Assembly (NCBI GenBank): GCA_030595925.1
Contig: JAUVLC010000075.1
Span: 1-11,611, forward strand
From: Clostridia bacterium
GTDB lineage: Bacteria > CBDUZB01 > JAGLHV01
Length of the DNA stretch: 11,611 nucleotides
Reading direction: 5' to 3'
The notes under the pieces are model-generated. The model made no database searches. It was not told the DNA's origin and saw nothing but the letters and a program-made list of their open reading frames with translations. Position numbers and translations under genes: made by a program. Shown in pieces: positions 5,245 through 11,611 of this stretch (the stretch's first letter is position 1; each line of letters starts with the position of its first letter).

Positions 5245-5381
5245 ATAAAAACTACCTCTTTTGCTATTCCCACCCCATATCAAGTTTAGGAACAGAAATA
5301 ACAGAGATTATCGGCGAACACACAATATATATATTTTTTTACATACAAAACAAGTTTTTTCCCCTGTATCTTTTTCAACCT

Positions 5382-5804
5382 TTACCATCTTTTAATCTTT
5401 TTAACTTTTTGTTTTGTTGCTACAGCTACTCTTCTCGCTCTTACTTTTTTAACCAGAATATCAAATATTTTTTCCACTTTGCCAAAAGGAATATCTTTAT
5501 CTGCCCTTACTATAACATATACATTCCTTCTTTTGCCTATCTTCTTTCTCACTTTAGGAACTAATTCCTCCCAGGTAACCTCTTCTGCATCTATAGCCAA
5601 TCTTCCATCCTTAGAATAACTAATCGTAACATTTTGCTCTTTTGATTCTTTAGTTACTGCTTCGGGTAATTCCACCGGAATACTGGGAATATTCACAATA
5701 GGAGCAACCATCATTAAAACAATTACCAAAACAAAAGCTACATTTATTATTGGTGCAATATATACCCCACCAATAGGGATTTCGTCTGTTCTTGTAACTT
5801 TCAT
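5382..5804 (-). CDS. ExbD/TolR-family protein, transmembrane Asp replaced by Asn
   Basis: The protein has 140 aa. It has a short N-terminal tail, one membrane helix (about 15-38, IAPIINVAFVLVIVLMMVAP) and a periplasmic ExbD/TolR domain (about 45-128). In the family the start of this helix carries an Asp that takes part in proton use. The canonical neighbour has PMCDLSLTL, while here the aligned residue is Asn21, codon AAT on the minus strand at 5744-5742. The rest of the domain looks sound (SKDGRLAIDAEEVTWEEL, then VYVIVRADKDIPFGKVEKI) and the gene is open, so this is not an obvious pseudogene. The C-terminus is very basic. The gene starts 12 bp after the first exbD, with TAGGAGAA overlapping that gene's stop codon. 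It may be a non-protonatable structural subunit of a hetero-oligomeric stator. Confidence 0.8.
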   Translation of the reverse strand: MKVTRTDEIPIGGVYIAPIINVAFVLVIVLMMVAPIVNIPSIPVELPEAVTKESKEQNVTISYSKDGRLAIDAEEVTWEELVPKVRKKIGKRRNVYVIVRADKDIPFGKVEKIFDILVKKVRARRVAVATKQKVKKIKRW

Positions 5805-5816
5805 TTTCGTATTCTC

Positions 5817-6242
5817 CTATTTTCTCTTTCGTCTTTTTATTAAAGAAACTTTACCGGCACCGTTTTGCTTAATAAGATCTAAAGTATGAACTACTTTCCC
5901 ATGCAAGACAGCCGGGTGAACCGTCACCATTACACTTTTATCCGCTTTTCTGGATAATTCAGCCAGTAGATGAGTAGCTAAATATAAATCAGATGGAACC
6001 TTCCTGTTGTTTAAATAAGTATCTTTCTCCCTGATATCAACAAAAAGCGGTTTTTCTTTTTTAGCTGCTTTAGTGCTACTTGCTACGGCACTGGAAGAAA
6101 AAACTTTTATCATCGATTGCATTATCATTGGGGAAATAACCATTAAAATAATTAACAGGGTCAATGAAAGGTCACACATTGGAGTAACATTTATATCAGC
6201 AATATCGCCCGATTCCCCTTTTTCCGTAGATCTTTTTCTCAT
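5817..6242 (-). CDS. ExbD/TolR-family protein (canonical Asp)
   Basis: The protein has 141 aa. The N-terminus is cytoplasmic and charged. A single membrane helix at about 18-42 contains NVTPMCDLSLTLLIILM, with Asp24 at the conserved proton-handling position, so this is the likely active ExbD/TolR subunit. The periplasmic part (about 55-135) is divergent but keeps the family's strand-helix layout (PLFVDIREKDTYLNNRKVPS). The gene follows exbB by 37 bp, with GGGAG about 8 nt before its ATG, and is followed 12 bp later by the second exbD. Two exbD/tolR genes behind one exbB/tolQ is a layout also seen in aglR-aglQ-aglS of myxobacteria. The C-terminal Lys/Arg cluster is shared with the second ExbD. 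Confidence 0.85.
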   Translation of the reverse strand: MRKRSTEKGESGDIADINVTPMCDLSLTLLIILMVISPMIMQSMIKVFSSSAVASSTKAAKKEKPLFVDIREKDTYLNNRKVPSDLYLATHLLAELSRKADKSVMVTVHPAVLHGKVVHTLDLIKQNGAGKVSLIKRRKRK

Positions 6243-6279
6243 TTATAATTCTCCCGTTTGTAAAAATAATTAAACGTTA

Positions 6280-6966
6280 CTATTTTATAATCCTATCGCC
6301 TTTGTGAGTAATAGAATGGGCGGCTGCCATTGCTGCTTTGGCTGTTCTTTTCTTCCTGAAAAGAAGAATTAATAATTCCTGGGTACAAGTGTCTATTTGG
6401 GTCATCTTACCGCGTATTTTATAAGTAAGAATGTTATAAACAACCGCAGACGGTATAGCAACTACTATTCCGGCTACAGTGGTAATCAATGCCTCGGAAA
6501 TACCTGCGGCCACAATAGTAGGCCCTCCTGATCCCGACAAAGCCAAATCATGAAAAGCACGAATAATTCCCAGCACCGTTCCCAACAGTCCCAGAAGAGG
6601 AGAAATAAAACTCATCGTTCCAAACAACCCCATTTTCCTGGAAAGAAGGTCGCGAATTCGCTGTTTGTAAATAGTCACCGTATCCTCTATGTCTAACCGG
6701 TTAAGCTGTGATGATTGTTCCAATACTACCATTATAAGCTGAGGAAACAATCCTTTTTCTTCTTTTGAAGCCATAATCGCTTCATTTAATTTGTTTTGCT
6801 CTGCAAGCGTTTTAACTTTAACCCAATAAGTATCTTTAAATTTTCCTGCCCGGGTAAAATAAACCCATCTCTCTAAAGCATAAGCAATCAACATAATAGA
6901 GCAGAATAAAAGAACCCCCATCACTACCGGACTTACCATCATAATATTCATAAAACTATAATCCAT
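6280..6966 (-). CDS. ExbB/TolQ/MotA-family proton channel protein
   Basis: The protein has 228 aa and three membrane segments: about 12-34, 116-138 and 155-181. The second and third form the MotA/TolQ/ExbB core: SPLLGLLGTVLGI (Thr130) and GISEALITTVAGIVVAIPSA (Glu158, Thr163). These match the conserved polar residues known as Thr148, Glu176 and Thr181 in E. coli ExbB. With ExbD it should form the inner-membrane complex that converts the proton motive force into movement of the TonB-like protein. The start codon follows the stop of the TPR gene without a gap (TAAATG), and its Shine-Dalgarno AAAGGAGG lies inside the last TPR codons, so translation is coupled. The length is normal for the family. 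ExbB and TolQ cannot be told apart from sequence alone. Confidence 0.9.
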   Translation of the reverse strand: MDYSFMNIMMVSPVVMGVLLFCSIMLIAYALERWVYFTRAGKFKDTYWVKVKTLAEQNKLNEAIMASKEEKGLFPQLIMVVLEQSSQLNRLDIEDTVTIYKQRIRDLLSRKMGLFGTMSFISPLLGLLGTVLGIIRAFHDLALSGSGGPTIVAAGISEALITTVAGIVVAIPSAVVYNILTYKIRGKMTQIDTCTQELLILLFRKKRTAKAAMAAAHSITHKGDRIIK

Positions 6967-9900
6967 TTACCTCTTTCCTCCTTTCAATAAATTAATTTTT
7001 TCCCTTGCCGTATTTATCCAACCGGCATCCGAACTATTTCCGGCAATATCCTGATAAACAACAATGGCTTCTTTGCTCTTGCCTTCCCTTTCATAAATCT
7101 CTCCTAAAGCAGCCAAACCAGCCAGCCGGAATTTATCCGTTGCCGGCCTAAATTTAAGAAATTGCTTATAAGTCTCCTTCACCTTGTCCGTCAGTTGTAA
7201 TTCCTGATAACACCTACCTGAATAAAATATCGCTTCGGATTTTTCTTTTAACTCGTCCGGCACTTTTTCGTAAAACTCAATGGCCTCCTTAAAGTTCCTT
7301 AATTCTTCATTTAATGACCCTATCTGTAAATAGGAAAAACCAACGGAATCATCCTGGGGATGATTTTCAATAAAACTTTTGTATCCTTCAATGGCTTCAT
7401 TAAAACGACGGGCTTTTTTATAACAAAGAGGAACATTTAACCGGGCATCTTTAGCAAGAGGATCCGTAGGATGTTTTTCTATAAAATTCATAAAAAAAGT
7501 AGTTGCCTGAAGATAATTTTTTCCTTTGAAAGCCGATACGGCTAAACGAAATCTCGCCTGTAGGGCAAGGTCATCTTCAGAAAAATTCCGAATAAAATTT
7601 TCATAGTCTTTTATGGCTGATTCATATTTTTCTTCCATAAAACTTACTTCAGCTAAATAATACATCGCTTTTTTAGCCGTTTCCGTTTCCGGAAAATCGA
7701 CAACGATTTTATTAAAATATTCTTTTGCCACAGCATAATTCTTTTTATTAAATGCCTCTGCCCCTAATTCCCAATAAGAATCTACCGCAAATTTACTTTT
7801 AGGAAATTCTTTAAGTAATTTTCCTAACTCTTTACCTTTTTTACCCTGCCGATAATAACAAGTCTGCAATTGTTCCAGAACATAAGGTATTTTTTCGTCT
7901 TGAGGAAATTGATTGATAAAATTTTTATAAAGCGTAATTGCCGAATCAATATTTCCTGCGTTATAATAGCATTGACCGAGTTGCAGAGAACTCTCTTTTA
8001 ATAATTCAGAAGAAGGATAAGCATCTACCAAAAGCTGATATGCCTGTATAGCTACCTTATATTTCCACATTCCAAAATAAGTTTTTCCTATTTGAAACAA
8101 GGCTTTTGGGGCAAACTCACTCTCCGAATATTTACCGGCTGTTTTTTTCCATTTTCTTACTGCTTCTTCATAAAATTGCAACCGGTACAAAGCCACTCCC
8201 TGTTGATACAATGCCCGACTTATATTAATATCATCAGGATATTTTAATACAAACATATCATAATAAGTAATTGCTTTTTCGTACTCTCTTTGATTAAAAA
8301 GGATATTAGCTGTTTCCAAACTGGCCCGTGCACTTACCTCTCTCTTTTCCATTTCAATAGCAAGTTCCCCCGCTTTCTTCTGAGCTCTTTTGGCCTCTTC
8401 ATATTTACCTTCTTTAGCATAGCAAGCGGCAATAGCATGCTGTGCTTCAGGAACAAGCCGATGATAAGGATAATTTTTAACTATCAAATCATAAACCGAA
8501 CTTGCACGATTATATTGTTTAAGCTGAAAATATGATTCCGCTACCCAAAAATATGCTTCCGCCTGCCATTTGCTCGGACTGGTAGGAGAATTTTTTAAAA
8601 TCTGATACACATGGGTAACTACCTGTGCATATTCTTCGCTTTGATAATAAGAAGTAGCTAAAAGGTATGTGGCCATTTCTGAAAACATTGTTTCCGGAAA
8701 TTGGTCAATTATCTCCTGATAATCCCTATTTGCTTCATCGAATTTTTCTGTTTTCTGGAAGGCAATAGCTTTAAGCAATTTCACTTTAGCCACTAATTTG
8801 CCCCATTGATATTCCTGCAGGAAATTTTCCGCACGGGTAATTACTTCCCCATATTGTTCTTCCAAAACATAACACCAAATTATTTTAAACGCAGCATCCA
8901 TACAAATTTCCGGTTCTTTTAACACCTGGGAAAAGTTATTTAATGCCGCAGCAAAGTCTCTTTTTCGCAACGCTAATTCTCCCAAAAAATATTTACTTAT
9001 AGGAACCAAAGAGTCATCAGGAAAACTTTCAATAAGCCTTGTAAACTTCATACTTGCTTCATTAAATTTTTCCTTTTGCATTTTGCAACAAGCCATATAA
9101 AACAAAGCATGCACCCTTAACTCGCTATCAACATATTCCCTAAATATTTTTTCAAACGATTTATAAGCTAAAGAATATTGTTTGATTTGATAAAGACATT
9201 CTCCACTGCTATAAACAGCCTTTTCTGCCCATTTACTATCCGGTGCTTTTTCTACCACCTGTTTAAACAGACTTAAAGCATTCATTGTTTCTTTTGCTTT
9301 TTGATGAACTATTCCATTATAATAAATACAGCCAATGTCTTCTTCATTTTCCTTCAAATAACCCATTGCTGTTTTTATTTGATTGTCCTGCAATAAAATA
9401 AGAATAAGAGGAAGGATAACCTTAGCTTCTTTTCGATATCCCGGATAAAATTGTATTAATTCCAGCAGATTTTCTTTACTTTTGGCATATTCTTCCATTG
9501 CCAAATAGCAAAGGGCAGATCCGTAAAATGCTTCCGCTCTAAGATTTTTATTTTTTCCTTTTAATGTTTTCTTAAAATAATCAAGCGCAACTAAATATTT
9601 ATTCATATTAAAATTACATTCGCCTAAACGATAAACAGCGTTTAAGTATATATTCTTATCCCGGGAATATTTATTTACCGTTCGTTTAAATTCCTTAGCA
9701 GCTAAAGGATATTTGTTTTGCTGAAAAAGGCATTCCCCGAGCATAAATTGAGCCTGGGCAGCTTTAATGTCGTCGGGAAAACTACGCACAAATTCCCGGT
9801 ATTCGCTAATAGCTAAATCTATATTCCCCTTCCGATAAGTAAAAGAGCCTAAATTATACTGAATTATAGCCTCTGTTCTATCTTTTTGTTTTTTAGCAAA

Positions 9901-9975
9901 ACCAACAACCGTAAACAAAAACACAAAAAAAACAATCAAACAAATTCCGGATTTTAATCTTCTAAAAAGATTCAT
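6967..9975 (-). CDS. Large exported tetratricopeptide-repeat protein
   Basis: The protein has 1002 aa. Residues 1-27 are a signal peptide (CLIVFFVFLFTVVGFA, then KK). The rest is an almost unbroken series of TPR-like helical pairs about 34-40 residues long, roughly two dozen by eye. They carry recurrent patterns such as GNIDLAISEYREFVRSFPDD, Y-x-x-A-x-x-x-Y/F, and FP at the end of the second helix. This is the YbgF/CpoB and BamD type of TPR. CpoB, the TPR protein of Tol-Pal operons, has about 260 aa, so this is around four times longer. It probably forms a periplasmic superhelical scaffold linking the barrel encoded upstream to the Exb complex encoded downstream. The ATG at 9975 is preceded by GAGGGG. 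It is the second gene of the operon, 51 bp after the PorV-like gene. No enzymatic domain is visible. Confidence 0.85.
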   Translation of the reverse strand: MNLFRRLKSGICLIVFFVFLFTVVGFAKKQKDRTEAIIQYNLGSFTYRKGNIDLAISEYREFVRSFPDDIKAAQAQFMLGECLFQQNKYPLAAKEFKRTVNKYSRDKNIYLNAVYRLGECNFNMNKYLVALDYFKKTLKGKNKNLRAEAFYGSALCYLAMEEYAKSKENLLELIQFYPGYRKEAKVILPLILILLQDNQIKTAMGYLKENEEDIGCIYYNGIVHQKAKETMNALSLFKQVVEKAPDSKWAEKAVYSSGECLYQIKQYSLAYKSFEKIFREYVDSELRVHALFYMACCKMQKEKFNEASMKFTRLIESFPDDSLVPISKYFLGELALRKRDFAAALNNFSQVLKEPEICMDAAFKIIWCYVLEEQYGEVITRAENFLQEYQWGKLVAKVKLLKAIAFQKTEKFDEANRDYQEIIDQFPETMFSEMATYLLATSYYQSEEYAQVVTHVYQILKNSPTSPSKWQAEAYFWVAESYFQLKQYNRASSVYDLIVKNYPYHRLVPEAQHAIAACYAKEGKYEEAKRAQKKAGELAIEMEKREVSARASLETANILFNQREYEKAITYYDMFVLKYPDDINISRALYQQGVALYRLQFYEEAVRKWKKTAGKYSESEFAPKALFQIGKTYFGMWKYKVAIQAYQLLVDAYPSSELLKESSLQLGQCYYNAGNIDSAITLYKNFINQFPQDEKIPYVLEQLQTCYYRQGKKGKELGKLLKEFPKSKFAVDSYWELGAEAFNKKNYAVAKEYFNKIVVDFPETETAKKAMYYLAEVSFMEEKYESAIKDYENFIRNFSEDDLALQARFRLAVSAFKGKNYLQATTFFMNFIEKHPTDPLAKDARLNVPLCYKKARRFNEAIEGYKSFIENHPQDDSVGFSYLQIGSLNEELRNFKEAIEFYEKVPDELKEKSEAIFYSGRCYQELQLTDKVKETYKQFLKFRPATDKFRLAGLAALGEIYEREGKSKEAIVVYQDIAGNSSDAGWINTAREKINLLKGGKR

Positions 9976-10026
9976 TTATAATATCCCCTCTCTTCAATAA
10001 ATATTCTGTTATTTGTATTTTACAAC

Positions 10027-11403
10027 TTATTCAATATTCTGTTTAATATTCTGAATATTTTCTTCTGATTTTTCTTTTGTTTTCTCTTCTACCACCTCTT
10101 CTTTTTCCTCTTCGCCGGTTACATCCCCTTCTCTACCGCGCATTTCCATTTCTACTTCTCCCCGCACCGGCACATTAAACCTTACGTTTACTTTTCCTTT
10201 TTCCATCCATTCCTTATCGTCTTTATAAATTACTTTGAATTTATACCGGTATAATCCTTCCTTCACCGGCCTGCCCGCCTCATCTTTCATATCCCAGATT
10301 ACTATCTTCGGCGGTTGATGTTCTCCTTTTATATCTCTAACCACTCCGCCCAATTCATCGATTACTTCTAAATTCCACATCCTTACTTCAAATCTTAACT
10401 CTCCTACCTCAAACTGCAATTCATTATGTAACCCTTCTAATACATACTCTCCTTTTCCCACTCCTTTTTTTAACTTCGGAACTGCCTTACCCCGATATAA
10501 ATTAAACCATTTTAAACTGAAACTTACCCGGTGTAAATCTCCTAACGTCTCATGCCCGCTATACGCATAATCTATTCCTATAGGTCCCCTGGCCATCCCT
10601 AAACCATAGGTAACCTCGCTTAAATGACTTAAACCTGCTCTGAAACTTATTAATTCTCCCCACGGTGATATCTCAAGCCCTCCACAATAATAAGCTTCCT
10701 CTCCTTCTAACCGGTTTACATCTATAGTCATTACGGCTTTATCTTTGAACGGCTTCAGAACTAATCCACCTTTGAAATTGGTCTTGTAAATATTCTCTTC
10801 GTCTCTTAATGTTACCTTCGGTGTTAAGATATTATCTATTGCCAATCCTATCCTTAGTACCGGAGAAAATTGATACATCCCTCCCAGATCAAATCCATAT
10901 CCGCTACCCGCATAGCCCATATCTTTTTCCTGCACTAACTTTAAATTTATTCCCGCACATACTTTCCCCGTCTTCCTTCCGTAGGAACATATTATCGTAT
11001 TGTGCATTATTGATTCATCGTCACTGATTAAATTATTTAAGTAATCCCTTTCTTCAAATCCTCCCGAATAAAGCATTACATCCGTTATCGCAAAACTCCC
11101 CAGTTTCGGGCCTAAAGGATGTGCCGAAGCTATAAAATTTAAACTCGTCCCTTCAAAAAAAGAAGCATACATACTACTTATTTCAAACTCATCCATCAGT
11201 GCCAATCCCGCCGGATTCCAATACCCTGCACTGGCTTCATCCGCTAAACCTACATATGCCCCTCCCATTGCCAACGCCCGTGCACCTATCCCATATTGTA
11301 AATAGTCGTTCGGCTGACCGTAATAGTTTTTGGAAAAAACTATTCCTTTCGCCAGGATTATAATAACAATACTGATAATAATTGTCAATATTTTTTTAAA
11401 CAT
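10027..11403 (-). CDS. PorV/PorQ-family outer-membrane beta-barrel with C-terminal FlgD-like domain
   Basis: The protein has 458 aa. Residues 1-24 are a signal peptide. Residues about 30-302 are a barrel of the PorV/PorQ (UPF0164) type, marked by GARALAMGGAYVGLAD (40-55) and WNPAGLA (62-68), followed by alternating beta strands. Residues about 341-412 form a FlgD-like Ig module (MWNLEVIDELGG, WDMKDEAGRPVKEG, YRYKFKV). Residues about 413-458 are a Glu/Lys-rich tail that may contact the periplasmic partners. PorV is an outer-membrane component of type IX secretion in Bacteroidota, but related barrels occur without that system, and no other type IX gene is seen here. It is first in the operon. 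GAGGG lies only 3 nt before the ATG, an unusually short spacing. A TGTGA-N6-TCACA palindrome lies about 55 bp upstream. The Ig module is shared with the OmpA-like protein at 2401-3315. Confidence 0.8.
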   Translation of the reverse strand: MFKKILTIIISIVIIILAKGIVFSKNYYGQPNDYLQYGIGARALAMGGAYVGLADEASAGYWNPAGLALMDEFEISSMYASFFEGTSLNFIASAHPLGPKLGSFAITDVMLYSGGFEERDYLNNLISDDESIMHNTIICSYGRKTGKVCAGINLKLVQEKDMGYAGSGYGFDLGGMYQFSPVLRIGLAIDNILTPKVTLRDEENIYKTNFKGGLVLKPFKDKAVMTIDVNRLEGEEAYYCGGLEISPWGELISFRAGLSHLSEVTYGLGMARGPIGIDYAYSGHETLGDLHRVSFSLKWFNLYRGKAVPKLKKGVGKGEYVLEGLHNELQFEVGELRFEVRMWNLEVIDELGGVVRDIKGEHQPPKIVIWDMKDEAGRPVKEGLYRYKFKVIYKDDKEWMEKGKVNVRFNVPVRGEVEMEMRGREGDVTGEEEKEEVVEEKTKEKSEENIQNIKQNIE

Positions 11404-11457
11404 TTTCCCTCGTTTTTTTAGATATTCTTAACGATAATAAATTTTCAATATAGCTAA

Positions 11458-11473
11458 TGTGAATTAAATCACA
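11458..11473. promoter_or_regulatory. CRP/FNR-family-like operator upstream of the operon
   Basis: TGTGA (11458-11462), six bases (ATTAAA), and TCACA (11469-11473) form a perfect palindrome with the half-sites and spacing of an E. coli CRP box. It lies 55-70 bp upstream of the first gene of the minus-strand operon. On the minus strand, TTCACA could act as a -35 box with TATTAT 18 bp later; this is weak. That a CRP-family regulator binds here is inference. Confidence 0.45.
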
Positions 11474-11504
11474 CATTAAACCCTAAAACAAAAAAAAACT
11501 CTTT

Positions 11505-11611
11505 TACATCTCTACCTGTTTTGTCTTTTTCCCGTTGTCGTTTTTCCTTTGCCTTTTGTAATTTGCCATTCGCAGTCTTTCGTTTTTGTCTTTTAACTTT
11601 GTGCCTGTCTT
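11505..11611. repeat. Low-complexity purine/pyrimidine-biased tract
   Basis: On the minus strand this is a purine-rich, GAC-punctuated sequence (for example AAAAGACAAAAACGAAAGAC, then TGCGAATGGCAAATTAC). It resembles in style the tract at 1694-1812, which contains TGCGAGTCGTGAATGGTAAA. No frame is convincing, and the tract runs off the window edge. Confidence 0.35.

Noticed and set aside
10027-11403. Reading the PorV-like gene as evidence for type IX secretion
   Set aside because: No other type IX component is visible in the window, and PorV/PorQ-like barrels are common without that system.

Overview
The window is an AT-rich stretch of a diderm (Gram-negative type) bacterial genome. Outer-membrane and periplasmic products dominate it: a PorV/PorQ-like beta-barrel, a very long TPR protein, ExbB/TolQ, two ExbD/TolR, a TonB/TolA-like protein and an OmpA-like protein. 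The mix of PorV-like barrels carrying FlgD-like domains, long TPR proteins and repeat-filled intergenic DNA fits an uncultured candidate-phylum lineage (Omnitrophota, Desantisbacteria or Firestonebacteria type). That placement is an impression from protein style, not a demonstrated assignment.

Left part (1-2400): an accessory, decaying region. It starts with a remnant of an IS200/IS605-type (Y1) transposase on the minus strand and a small foldback element (MITE, 328-468), followed by short dispersed palindromic repeats. A plus-strand toxin-antitoxin pair comes next: a winged-helix/nucleotidyltransferase (MNT) antitoxin with a near-consensus promoter covered by a three-half-site operator, overlapping a HEPN toxin gene. 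The HEPN gene is broken off before its catalytic region, where a 7-bp tandem repeat begins. To its right lies a roughly 400-bp element bounded by about 32-bp inverted repeats; it holds only a 40-codon ORF behind a perfect Shine-Dalgarno sequence.

Middle (2401-3963): a minus-strand gene for an exported protein with a FlgD-like Ig domain and a degenerate OmpA-like domain. It is followed by about 650 bp of non-coding DNA packed with the same repeat families as the left part, including a second copy of the MITE.

Right part (3964-11403): a compact minus-strand operon, read from right to left: PorV-like barrel with FlgD-like domain -> 1002-aa TPR protein -> ExbB/TolQ -> ExbD/TolR (canonical) -> ExbD/TolR (transmembrane Asp replaced by Asn) -> glycine-rich TonB/TolA-like protein. 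A perfect TGTGA-N6-TCACA palindrome lies upstream of the first gene. The parts list (one TolQ, two TolR, a Gly-rich TonB-domain protein, TPR protein, beta-barrel, OmpA-like protein nearby) resembles both Tol-Pal and the Agl-Glt gliding machinery of myxobacteria. I infer a proton-motive-force-driven machine spanning the envelope, coupled to a PorV-like outer-membrane complex. The FlgD-like module shared by the barrel and the OmpA-like protein suggests the latter belongs to the same system although repeats separate them. The machine's exact job cannot be read from the sequence.
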